From Planctomycetaceae bacterium (lineage in GTDB: Bacteria > Planctomycetota > Planctomycetia > Planctomycetales > Planctomycetaceae), in the NCBI GenBank assembly GCA_021732415.1, contig JAKFVC010000141.1, positions 1 to 41,674 of the forward strand: 41,674 bases of DNA. Reading direction: 5' to 3'. Made by a program: the position numbers and the translations under genes. Below, in pieces: positions 8,346 to 16,376 of the stretch (positions are counted from its first letter, which is position 1; the number at the start of each line of letters is the position of its first letter). Below the pieces are notes generated by a model that was not told the DNA's origin, searched no databases, and saw only the letters and a list, made by a program, of their open reading frames with translations.

Positions 8346-8921
8346 TCAGTGACCGGAGTGACTCGCGATCCAATTGTCAAATTCCGCCGGGCGATGCACG
8401 GTGATCTGACCGAACAAGACATCATGCTGGAACCCGCACATTTGATCTCCCTGAAAGCGATACGCTCCAGGGCGGTCCGGTGGTAATGCTACCACAATTT
8501 CAATGTCGGGTACCGCAATCTCGTGGACACGATGGCGTTGAATTGCCAGGGTGTAAAGTAAATCGCGACTGGTCAAGAGGATTTTGACCGGACGCTCGGC
8601 AGGCAAGTGAATATCGCGTATCGACAGAATGTCATCAGGTGTGTCCAGAAATTCGTCCGGACCGGCATAACGCACGCGCCATGCCATCGATTCACCCGTC
8701 AAACGGATCAGGTAAGGTCGGTTCGATGCGGGGGGCGACGCTGCATTCGCAGAGCATCCGCTGCAAACAAGCGAAACGACGCAACCGATGATCATCACCC
8801 AAAAATGGGGAGAAGATGTATGGTTGCAAGAAAGATGCACTGGGGCAATTGAGGTCTCATTCGAGATCGGCCGATCGCCTAAGAAGAGGGCGGACACTGC
8901 ATGTCGCTTAAGCACATACAT
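8346..8921 (-). CDS. Cytochrome oxidase subunit II-like cupredoxin with degenerate CuA site, probable lipoprotein
   Basis: Residues about 70-186 follow the COX2 CuA-domain pattern: a W-x-V-x-Y strand with GPDEFLDTPDDI, then IHLPAERPVKILLTSRD, PGAYRF, a CGFQH segment, and a closing FDNWI. The CuA ligands are mostly lost: the first His aligns to Y123, the first Cys to G158, the Glu to Q160 and the Met to L169. Only C162 and H166 remain. The COX2 transmembrane hairpin is absent. A hydrophobic stretch ending LVCSGC (to C56) suggests a lipoprotein signal. The start is uncertain: ATG at 8921 gives 191 residues, while ATG at 8795 (MIIG) leaves a more usual signal peptide. It is first in a probable operon with the SCO-like/VCBS gene. 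It could be a quinol-oxidase-like structural domain, a mononuclear metal site, or a binding module. Confidence 0.7.
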   Translation of the reverse strand: MYVLKRHAVSALFLGDRPISNETSIAPVHLSCNHTSSPHFWVMIIGCVVSLVCSGCSANAASPPASNRPYLIRLTGESMAWRVRYAGPDEFLDTPDDILSIRDIHLPAERPVKILLTSRDLLYTLAIQRHRVHEIAVPDIEIVVALPPDRPGAYRFQGDQMCGFQHDVLFGQITVHRPAEFDNWIASHSGH

Positions 8922-9453
8922 TCGATGACGGATCTCGGAAAATTTATGCGAAATTCTTTTATTTGACGACAGACGTATCGTCCGGCCTCTGGACTCGGAA
9001 CGGAAGATCAGGTTCAGCTAATCGACATTCCTCGATTGTTCTTACGCTAATCGTGAGAATTGCTCACCGTCAATTTGAAGCCGTGATTTGAGTCGCGGCG
9101 AACTGCCGCAGCTCCCAAGGATCTGCACTTTTCGCGCCAATTCGATGGCATCGAGAGCCGCTGATCACATGAGGTGTAAGGTGGGAGAGGTTCTGGACCG
9201 AAAGTTGCGACGCAATTAGTTTGAACGTCCAGCAAGCGATGGGAAACGGGGTTTTGCTCCTGATCTCGCGCTTGTGCGATTCTCGATTCGCGCTCTGACG
9301 GATCGCCGTTTATCAGTAGGTTTTCTGCTTTACGCACTAACATTTTCAGTGGGTGTCGGCTTTGTTCGCACTTCACTGAGTCGCGGTCATTTTCACGGCC
9401 CGTTTGGTCGTTTTTGCACGGCCGAAGTACTTCATTTTGAGGAGTCGCGTTCC
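8922..9453. other. Divergent intergenic region, no gene seen
   Basis: This 532-bp stretch separates the leftward COX2-like gene from the rightward DUF1559 gene. The open frames that cross it run into the start of the DUF1559 gene and show no recognisable protein features. It should hold both promoters, but I find no convincing boxes or strong hairpins. Confidence 0.5.
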
Positions 9454-10434
9454 ATGGTTTTGCGACGCTCTGTCCGAGCAGCATTTACGTTAATCGAACT
9501 TTTGGTCGTGATTGCGATCATCGCTGTGCTCATCGCTCTGCTGCTGCCGGCGGTGCAGCAAGCTCGTGAGGCGGCGCGGCGTTCTCAATGCAAGAATAAC
9601 CTTAAGCAGATGGGCTTGGCTCTACACAACTATCATGACACCTTCTTGAAATTCCCCATCGGGGAATTGGGTGGATACCGTGGGAATTGGAAGGCTCGAA
9701 TCCTGCCGTATATGGATCAGGCGAACATCTACAACGGTTTGAATTGGGTCAGTGCGAATTTCCACAGCAATAATTCAGCGTTCGCGACAACATTGCGCGG
9801 CACGACCGTGCCTGGTTTGAACTGCCCCTCCAGCCCATTGCCAATCAACGGTTTGTCGAGCGGCAACATCGACAATCAGTTGAACTCTCAGATCCATGAT
9901 TATCAGGGAATCATGGGCTCGTACCCTGATCCTGCGGGCCGGACAATGTGCTTGGATTCCGGGTCCTGGGGCTCTTTTGCCTGCTACAACGGTCTACTTT
10001 TGGTGAATGAAAGTAAGAGCATCGCGGATAATTCCGATGGTGCGTCGAACACCATGATTGTGGGAGAACAGTCAGGTACCGTCGGCAAGACCGATATGCG
10101 GGCCAACTACTGGGGCGGTTGGTGTGGGTCGAGTATGGCGGTCGCTCCGCTCTCAACGATGGCAACTGGGACCACACAGGTCAATGCTGGCTGTACGACT
10201 CTGCGGTATGCGCCTAACACAGACCACCAAAAGGCCTCGCCTTCCACCTGCGTCAGCGGCAGCGGTTGTGATACCACCTATCGCACCAACGTACCCCTGA
10301 GTTCGTTCCACACCGGTGGAATCCACGCGCTGTTGGGCGACGGAGCTGTCCGGTTCCTCTCGGAAAACATCGACCTGACCACCTATAAGAAACTCGGCGT
10401 CCGGGACGATGGACTTACTCTTGGTGAATTCTAG
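9454..10434 (+). CDS. DUF1559 pseudopilin-like protein (type II/IV prepilin N-terminus)
   Basis: The 326-residue product starts with a short basic leader ([10 protein letters not shown]) followed by [18 protein letters not shown], the class III signal and N-terminal helix of prepilins. [17 protein letters not shown] then leads into the DUF1559 body ([16 protein letters not shown]), and [19 protein letters not shown] lies near the C-terminus, typical of this planctomycete family. The residue before the cleavage site is Ala rather than the usual Gly. The ATG at 9454 is chosen because GAGGAG lies 9 bases upstream and the leader then has normal length. The protein is presumably processed by a prepilin peptidase and assembled or held at the cell envelope; its function is unknown. 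A lipoprotein gene follows. Confidence 0.9.
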   Translation: MVLRRSVRAAFTLIELLVVIAIIAVLIALLLPAVQQAREAARRSQCKNNLKQMGLALHNYHDTFLKFPIGELGGYRGNWKARILPYMDQANIYNGLNWVSANFHSNNSAFATTLRGTTVPGLNCPSSPLPINGLSSGNIDNQLNSQIHDYQGIMGSYPDPAGRTMCLDSGSWGSFACYNGLLLVNESKSIADNSDGASNTMIVGEQSGTVGKTDMRANYWGGWCGSSMAVAPLSTMATGTTQVNAGCTTLRYAPNTDHQKASPSTCVSGSGCDTTYRTNVPLSSFHTGGIHALLGDGAVRFLSENIDLTTYKKLGVRDDGLTLGEF

Positions 10435-10534
10435 AATGTCTCGCAAAACCGGTTTTGAGCGGTTCCGAACTACCGCCGAAGTTTTGTGAGTCTTCCTGAG
10501 TCATTGGTTTCTCCCCAAACTGGTTTCACATCCA

Positions 10535-10565
10535 CCGCTCGATCGCTTCTCTAGCGATCGAGCGG
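10535..10565 (+). terminator. 13-bp perfect hairpin after the DUF1559 gene
   Basis: CCGCTCGATCGCT (10535-10547) pairs without mismatch with AGCGATCGAGCGG (10553-10565) across a 5-base loop, followed by an AT-rich stretch. It sits 100 bp after the pseudopilin stop and 24 bp before the lipoprotein start. It could terminate the first gene or partly attenuate transcription into the second. Confidence 0.55.
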
Positions 10566-10589
10566 CATATTAATTAGATCGAGTGACAG

Positions 10590-11027
10590 ATGCGCCGACA
10601 TCTCTTTTCGATGAATGTTAAGGGCCGACTGGCCTTGTCGTGTCTAGCGGTGCTCATGTTCTCAGGCTGTGGTGGAGACGATGTCCCCAAAGGCAAAGTT
10701 GCGGGAGTCGTGACATTAAAAGGCGTTCCGTTCACTGCAGGTGCCGTACGCTTTACTTCAGAAAGCTCGGAGTCCGAAGCGTTTGGTGCTGAGGTGAATA
10801 AGCTCGGTGAATTCAAGATCGCCGATCCCATTCCTGCGGGAGTTTATAAGGTGACTCTCGCGCCTCCCACCATTGGTCCAATCGTCGAGAACGGGGTCGC
10901 TCGTCCGGCCACTGCGGCGGACTTGAAGAATGACATTCCGGCAAAATATCTCTCCCCTGCGAAGTCGGACAAGACGGTGGATGTGTCCGAGGGTGAAAAC
11001 GATTTGACGATTGATTTTAAACCATAA
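10590..11027 (+). CDS. Small lipoprotein with carboxypeptidase-regulatory/transthyretin-like fold
   Basis: The 145-residue product has a lipoprotein signal: a basic start, the hydrophobic LALSCLAVLMF, then the lipobox FSGC with Cys near residue 27. The mature part reads as a single beta-sandwich domain: KVAGVVTLKGVPFTAGAVRF, then GEFKIADPIPAGVYKVTL, then a final NDLTIDFKP strand. This resembles the carboxypeptidase-regulatory or transthyretin-like domains often found beside DUF1559 genes in planctomycetes. No catalytic residues are visible. The ATG at 10590 is used; a second ATG at 10611 is possible. It probably works with the upstream pseudopilin at the envelope. Confidence 0.8.
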   Translation: MRRHLFSMNVKGRLALSCLAVLMFSGCGGDDVPKGKVAGVVTLKGVPFTAGAVRFTSESSESEAFGAEVNKLGEFKIADPIPAGVYKVTLAPPTIGPIVENGVARPATAADLKNDIPAKYLSPAKSDKTVDVSEGENDLTIDFKP

Positions 11028-11118
11028 GTATGCATTAATATGAGATTGAACTGTCTGCCAGGAAATTGTATCGGTGGCGATGGGAATCGTTAGGAAGCTT
11101 CGTCGCGACGGGCTTGCG

Positions 11119-11154
11119 GCGAGCAAATTCTCTGGCACACATAGAATTGCTCGC
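11119..11154 (+). promoter_or_regulatory. Leader hairpin just before the ribosome binding site of PSD1 gene 1
   Basis: GCGAGCAAATTC (11119-11130) pairs with GAATTGCTCGC (11144-11154) with one bulged A. The GGAGG ribosome binding site of the next gene starts 4 bases later (11158-11162). The hairpin may affect ribosome access or mRNA stability; no ligand-binding structure is recognised. Confidence 0.35.
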
Positions 11155-11168
11155 GACGGAGGCATCGG

Positions 11169-14100
11169 ATGATGAAGTTCTCGCTGGTCCTGGGACTTCT
11201 GCTCGTGACCGCCACGGTCAGCGCCGCTAAAGAACCTGAGTCGGACTACCAGCGTCACGTGAAGCCGCTGCTCAAGGAGCGTTGCTTCGCTTGTCACGGG
11301 GCCTTGAAGCAACAATCAGGATTGAGGCTCGACACTGGTGCGGCGATCCGCCGCGGCGGAGAAGGTGGCCCAGCGATCACAGCGGGTAAAGCTGCCGAAA
11401 GTCTGCTGATTGAGCGGATCACCGAAACTGAAGCCTCGCTCCGCATGCCCCCTGAAGGGAAGCCGCTGACTCCGGAGCAGATCGCGCTGATTCGAGCCTG
11501 GATCGAAGCGGGCGCGACGGTCCCTGAGAACGAACAACCGGAAGAAGACCCGCGAGCCCATTGGGCATTTCAAAAGCCAGTGCGGGCCGTCCCTCCGATC
11601 GTGGCGAATACAGTCCCGGTCGATAACCCGATCGACGCCTTCATTACTGCGAAGCTCTTGGCGCAAGGCTTGACCCCGCGACCTTTGGCCGACAAGTCGG
11701 TGATTCTCCGCCGCGTCTATCTTGATCTGATCGGCCTGCCTCCCACGCGTGATGAGTTGCGAGCGTTCCTTGCGGATGATTCGCCGATGGCTTACGAAGT
11801 CGTCGTGGACCGCTTGTTGAAAGATCCGCGGTATGGTGAGCGGTGGGCGCGGCATTGGATGGATATCTGGCGGTACAGCGACTGGTACGGCCGACGCGAT
11901 CAGGATGACGTCCGGAATAGTGCGTCCCAGATCTGGCGCTGGCGTGACTGGATCGTGAACTCGCTGAATGGCGACCACGGCTATGACCGCATGGTGCGCG
12001 AGATGCTGGCGGGTGATGAAATCAATCCCGATGACCCGAGTACCGCGGTCGCCACGGGCTTCATCATTCGTAACTACTACTCACTGAATCCGAACGACTG
12101 GATGCGTAGTACCGTGGAGCACACCGGGAAAGCGTTTCTCGGTCTGACGTTTAATTGTGCTCATTGTCACGATCATAAGTATGATCCGATCGCTCATGAT
12201 GACTACTTCAAGTTGAGAGCCTTCTTTGAGCCCGTTTATGTCCGCCAGGACCGCCAGCCTGGAGAAGCTGATCCGGGGGCATTCATCGATTACATCTACG
12301 GCGGCAGCAGCAAGGTGCAGCGGCTGGGGATGGTGCGGATTTTTGATAAGAACCCTTCGGCCCCGACCTGGTTTTATACTGGCGGCGACGAACGCAATCG
12401 TGTGAAAGAACGGGGTTCGATTCCTCCTGGGGTGCCCGACTTCCTGGCGGATGCCGCGTTCAAGATTGAACCGGTCGAACTGCCCCCGCGGGCGTGGTAC
12501 CCGGGGCTGCGACCAGAGATTCAAGACACGATCCTCAATGATTTCCGGCGTGCGATTTCTAACGGTGAACCGGAGTTGCTCGCGGCACAGAAAGGAGTGC
12601 AGGAGGCCCCTCCCGCGCTACGTGAACAACTTGCCCTGGCCCAGGCGGCGTTTGATGTAGCAACGAAAGCGGCCGAGCAGACCGGAAACGCTGGGGCACT
12701 GACTGGAAGTCAGTCCTTGCTGTTGGATGCGACCACTGGCCGTCGCGTGCTGCAGAATGGTGTGCAGCAGATTAAAGCACTAGAAGATGGATCGACGATC
12801 GGGTTTCACCTGCTGATCCTCAACGACGCACACATCAACTTCCAATTGGCAAAAGACGTGGTCAAAGGCCTGACCGCGAGTTTTGTGGGTTTCGACAAAG
12901 GTCGGATTCTGGCTTATCAGCCGGGGACCTTTACTGAGTTCGAAGCAGGGAAGTACGACTTCGCTGCCGGTCAGAAGAAATTCCTGGTGAAGCTCGTCAT
13001 CCTGACGAAAGAGGACCGCTGCCTGTTAAGTGTCCGCAGTCTGGCCGATGATAAGCTGTTAGTGGACGGGGTGCCGGTCGCCTTGAATGGTTGGAACCCG
13101 GTCGGCGATGCTTTGAAGGGCATTTCGTTCGACGCGCGGACCGGCAGTGTTGCGGCCATTGATGATGTGATCTTGGCCGGCCCTGCACCGGCCGCATCTT
13201 CGGCTGGGGCGTCCGTTCCCAAGGCGGCGTTTGACTTCGAACCGCCGACTTATGCGAACGGGCGCGATGTGGTGGGAATCAGCGGCTGGTCGATTTCCCC
13301 ATTCGGTGCCGCTCCCGCGACTTCCGTGGTGTCGAATACCATTGGAAATGCCGCGCTACGCGAACTGAGTCAAAAATTGGAGGTCGCTCGTCAGGCGTTG
13401 GCTGCACCCACGATTCGATTGCAGGCGGCCGAAGCCCGTCAGGCCGCCGGACAAGCGGAACTGCTAAGTATTGAGGCCCGTATTGCGGCCGACCGGGCGC
13501 AGTATGGGGAGACGTCTGGCGCCGATCCGCTGGTCCTCGCTCGTCAGGCTAGCCAACTAGAACGTGAGGCGGCAGTTAAGAAGGCTGCGGCTGACGTGTT
13601 GACCAAAGAGTACGCGTTGGCGGTTGCCAATAACAAGCCGGCAACGGACGCGAAGCGGGCCGCGGAAATCGACGCGGCATCGAAGCAACTCGCCGCAGCG
13701 CAAACGGTCCTTACGAAGGCACAGGCCGCTCTGGCGGATGTTTCGCTCACAGAAAAATACTCCGCCCTGACGCCAGTCTTCCCCAAGACGAGTACCGGCC
13801 GTCGACGCGCGTTAGCAAGTTGGATTACGAGTCCGCAGAATCCGCTGACCGCGCGGGTGGCGGTCAACCATATTTGGGGCCGGCACTTTCATGAGCCGCT
13901 GGTATCCACCGTGCATGACTTTGGACGAAACGGGACTCGCCCTGCCCATCCGGAACTGCTCGATTGGCTTGCTGTGGAGTTGATGGAATCGGGTTGGAGC
14001 ATGCAGCATCTGCATCGCCGGATCGTCACGAGTGCTGCGTACCGACGCGTGTCTTCGACGGGGACGGCGACGAAAGAGTCGGCCGCTGATCCCGAGAACA

Positions 14101-14669
14101 AATTGTTATGGCGGATGAACGCGGGCCGCATGGAAGCCGAAGTGCTCCGTGACAGCCTGCTGTATTCGGCGGGGCGTCTCGATTCGAAGCCGGGCGGGCA
14201 GGAGTTGGAAAACAGTCAGGCGCTGACGACAACGCGCCGCAGTCTGTATTACAGCAGTTATCCTGAGTCGGGCGGAAAGAGTGAGTTCGGTGAACTGTTT
14301 GATGCGCCCGATCCCTCGGAATGTTATCGACGTACGCGAAGTGTTGTTCCTCAGCAGGCCCTGGCATTGACCAACAGTGAGCTCGTCCACAATTTGAGTG
14401 GCACGCTGGCCGGGACGTTGTGGAAGGGAGCTGAACCTCTCCCAGCGAATGCCAAGGCCGATGAGCAGGACCAGACGCAGCGTTTCATTGGTACGGCCTT
14501 CGAGAGCATCTTGTCACGTTCGCCCACCCCGGCCGAGCGTGAGGCGTGCATGGCATTTCTGACGAAGCAGGCAGGGTCAGCCGATCCCGCGACCGAGCGT
14601 GCGGTCCGAGCCCGAGACGGCCTGGTGCGTGTCATCCTCAATCACAACGACTTTGTCACGATTCGATAA
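11169..14669 (+). CDS. Planctomycete cytochrome/PSD1 protein 1 (PSCyt1-DUF1549-insert-DUF1553)
   Basis: The 1166-residue product has a signal peptide (about 1-20) and a first heme-type motif C39-F-A-C-H43 in the PSCyt1 domain (QSGLRLDTGAAIRRGG follows). DUF1549/PSCyt2 spans about 150-350 and includes a second CxxCH, CAHCH at 330-334, then DHKYDPI. Residues about 510-690 form a beta-rich insert that looks lectin-like (concanavalin fold). An Ala-rich coiled coil spans about 720-860. DUF1553/PSD1 spans about 874-1160 (TGRRRALASWI, HPELLDWLAVEL). GGAGG lies 6 bases before the ATG. The DUF1501 gene begins 5 bp after its stop, so the two are translationally coupled and probably form a unit. A periplasmic diheme redox role on polysaccharide-linked substrates is often suggested but unproven. 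Confidence 0.9.
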   Translation: MMKFSLVLGLLLVTATVSAAKEPESDYQRHVKPLLKERCFACHGALKQQSGLRLDTGAAIRRGGEGGPAITAGKAAESLLIERITETEASLRMPPEGKPLTPEQIALIRAWIEAGATVPENEQPEEDPRAHWAFQKPVRAVPPIVANTVPVDNPIDAFITAKLLAQGLTPRPLADKSVILRRVYLDLIGLPPTRDELRAFLADDSPMAYEVVVDRLLKDPRYGERWARHWMDIWRYSDWYGRRDQDDVRNSASQIWRWRDWIVNSLNGDHGYDRMVREMLAGDEINPDDPSTAVATGFIIRNYYSLNPNDWMRSTVEHTGKAFLGLTFNCAHCHDHKYDPIAHDDYFKLRAFFEPVYVRQDRQPGEADPGAFIDYIYGGSSKVQRLGMVRIFDKNPSAPTWFYTGGDERNRVKERGSIPPGVPDFLADAAFKIEPVELPPRAWYPGLRPEIQDTILNDFRRAISNGEPELLAAQKGVQEAPPALREQLALAQAAFDVATKAAEQTGNAGALTGSQSLLLDATTGRRVLQNGVQQIKALEDGSTIGFHLLILNDAHINFQLAKDVVKGLTASFVGFDKGRILAYQPGTFTEFEAGKYDFAAGQKKFLVKLVILTKEDRCLLSVRSLADDKLLVDGVPVALNGWNPVGDALKGISFDARTGSVAAIDDVILAGPAPAASSAGASVPKAAFDFEPPTYANGRDVVGISGWSISPFGAAPATSVVSNTIGNAALRELSQKLEVARQALAAPTIRLQAAEARQAAGQAELLSIEARIAADRAQYGETSGADPLVLARQASQLEREAAVKKAAADVLTKEYALAVANNKPATDAKRAAEIDAASKQLAAAQTVLTKAQAALADVSLTEKYSALTPVFPKTSTGRRRALASWITSPQNPLTARVAVNHIWGRHFHEPLVSTVHDFGRNGTRPAHPELLDWLAVELMESGWSMQHLHRRIVTSAAYRRVSSTGTATKESAADPENKLLWRMNAGRMEAEVLRDSLLYSAGRLDSKPGGQELENSQALTTTRRSLYYSSYPESGGKSEFGELFDAPDPSECYRRTRSVVPQQALALTNSELVHNLSGTLAGTLWKGAEPLPANAKADEQDQTQRFIGTAFESILSRSPTPAEREACMAFLTKQAGSADPATERAVRARDGLVRVILNHNDFVTIR

Positions 14670-14674
14670 TTGCT

Positions 14675-16174
14675 ATGTCATCCAATCCGAAATTCTCTGC
14701 CAATGGCTGTTGTGGTCATTCCCGCCGATCGTTTTTGTCCGATCTGGGAATGGGATTCACTGGTTTAGCGCTGGGTTCGATGCTCGCCGATGATGGCATC
14801 GTGCGCGCGGGTGAGCCGGCTCCATCTGCAGATCTGGCAGGGGGCACGCATTTCCCGGCACGCGCTAAATCCGTGATCTGGATCTTTCTTTCGGGAGGGT
14901 ACAGTCACCTGGAGACGTTCGATCCCAAGCCCGCCTTGAACCAGTATGCGGGAATGACGTTTGATAAGACGCCGTTTGAGAATCCGGTTAATTCGCCGCT
15001 GCACAAGAAGCGCTTTCGGTCGGTCGCGTCTGAAGAGATCAACGTTCGTGATGTCTACCCGACGATCTATCCCATGCAGGTTGGTTGGAAGAAGCATGGC
15101 CAGAGCGGCATTGAAGTCACTGACTGGTGGCCACATCTGTCGAAGCAGGTGGATGACTTGTGCATCGTCCGCAACATGTGGACGACCGATAACGATCACG
15201 CGGCAGAGAACCAGATGCATACCGGCCGGCATCGGCTGGATGAAGTGCAGCCGAGCGTCGGGGCGTGGGCTCATTATGGCCTGGGGACCCTCAACGAGAA
15301 CCTGCCGAAGTTTGTCGTCCTGGGGGGCCCGACACGGTCCAGCACCCGCGAGTCGATTGATTCGTATTACCTGGGGCCGCAGCATTCGGGGGTGCCGCTG
15401 GTACTCGATCCGAAAAGCCCCTTGCCGTTCGGGCGGCGCCTGGCCAAACAGACGTTGGAAGAGCAGCAGAACGAATATGAATTGATCGGAAAGTTGAACG
15501 AGCTGACGGCGGTCGAGTACCCCGAGGACCAGCAGTTACGGGCGCGGATTCGGGCGTACGAACTGGCGTTTCGGATGCAGGCTGCGGTGCCGGAAGCGGT
15601 CGATTTTTCTTCTGAGACCGAGGCCACGACCAAGCTATATGGTCTCGATCAGGAAAATACCAAGATCGCAGGCCAGCGGCTACTGGGAGCTCGAAGGTTG
15701 GTTGAACGCGGTGTCCGGTTTGTGCAGGTTTTCCCGTCGGGTTACGGGACCTGGGATTCACATCAGAAGCTGAAGGATAACCATACGCGTCTCTGTGCGA
15801 CGGTTGATCAACCCGTTGCGGCCTTGATGGCAGACTTGAAGCAGCGCGGATTGCTGGATCAGGTGACGGTCGTCTTCTGTACCGAGTTTGGGCGCACTCC
15901 CGGGCTGGAATTACGTGGCGGTGGGACGAATGGCCGCGACCATCATCCCAATGGATTTACCGTCTGGCTGGCAGGAGCGGGGATCAAGAAGGGTTATGTT
16001 CACGGTGCCACCGACGAGCTGGGCTATAACGCCCTGGGCGATGGCCATTATGTGACCGATCTGCATGCGACCGTGCTACACTTGCTGGGAGTCGATAATC
16101 GACGACTGGAGATTCCCGGCCGCAAGCGACTCGATATCGATCATGGTCAGACGATGACTGATATTCTGACTTGA
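14675..16174 (+). CDS. DUF1501 protein 1 (alkaline phosphatase/sulfatase-like fold), Tat-exported
   Basis: The 499-residue product has a twin-arginine signal (HSRRSFLSDLGMGFTGLALG). The body shows the DUF1501 landmarks: SVIWIFLSGGYSHLETFDPKP near the start, an arginine-rich GARRLVERGVRFVQVF segment, CTEFGRTPG, GRDHHPNGF, and DLHATVLHLLG near the end. The family belongs to the alkaline-phosphatase superfamily, but the activity is unknown. I chose the ATG at 14675, just 5 bp after the PSD1 stop. It lacks a clear ribosome binding site, which fits translational coupling; a longer in-frame reading from 14546 would overlap PSD1 heavily and would place the Tat signal internally. Confidence 0.9.
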   Translation: MSSNPKFSANGCCGHSRRSFLSDLGMGFTGLALGSMLADDGIVRAGEPAPSADLAGGTHFPARAKSVIWIFLSGGYSHLETFDPKPALNQYAGMTFDKTPFENPVNSPLHKKRFRSVASEEINVRDVYPTIYPMQVGWKKHGQSGIEVTDWWPHLSKQVDDLCIVRNMWTTDNDHAAENQMHTGRHRLDEVQPSVGAWAHYGLGTLNENLPKFVVLGGPTRSSTRESIDSYYLGPQHSGVPLVLDPKSPLPFGRRLAKQTLEEQQNEYELIGKLNELTAVEYPEDQQLRARIRAYELAFRMQAAVPEAVDFSSETEATTKLYGLDQENTKIAGQRLLGARRLVERGVRFVQVFPSGYGTWDSHQKLKDNHTRLCATVDQPVAALMADLKQRGLLDQVTVVFCTEFGRTPGLELRGGGTNGRDHHPNGFTVWLAGAGIKKGYVHGATDELGYNALGDGHYVTDLHATVLHLLGVDNRRLEIPGRKRLDIDHGQTMTDILT

Positions 16175-16178
16175 TCGT

Positions 16179-16368
16179 CCGTGGCCGACGCTGCTAGAGC
16201 AGTTCCAGAATCTCTGTAGCGGAATCTCGTGAGAGTTCCGCGATAGTCTCCAGACTTTGGGGGCGGAACTCTTACGAGATTCCGCTACACCAATCTTGGA
16301 AACGCTCTAGCGTCGGTTCACGTCCGATCGAGTGTTTACGCCGACGCTGGCAGCGTCGGCCACGGGGG
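16179..16368. repeat. Composite palindromic repeat, copy B, interrupted by a MITE-like insertion
   Basis: Arm 1 begins CCGTGGCCGACGCTGCTAG (16179-16197), and the rest of its stem (CTAGCGTCGG) resumes at 16307 after a 111-bp insertion. Arm 2 is CCGACGCTGGCAGCGTCGG (16341-16359) followed by CCACGGGGG (16360-16368). Without the insertion, arm 1 reads exactly like the intact copy at 41291-41320. The repeat fills the gap between the convergent DUF1501 gene 1 and ATP-grasp gene. Confidence 0.75.
16197..16307. mobile_element. 111-bp MITE-like palindrome inserted at CTAG
   Basis: The ends are inverted (GAGCAGTTCCAG at the left; the right end, reversed, reads GAGCGTTTCCAAG), and both flanks carry TA within CTAG (16194-16197 and 16307-16310). 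Bases 16215-16241 and 16263-16289 are complementary in 26 of 27 positions, so the whole element can fold into a long hairpin. No protein is encoded. IS630/Tc1-mariner elements duplicate TA and favour CTAG, so this is most likely a non-autonomous derivative of that group. Confidence 0.7.
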
Positions 16369-16376
16369 CGGGACGA

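Noticed and set aside
9047-9484. Minus-strand frame of 145 codons over the DUF1559 start
   Set aside because: It overlaps the well-supported pseudopilin start and shows no recognisable motif.
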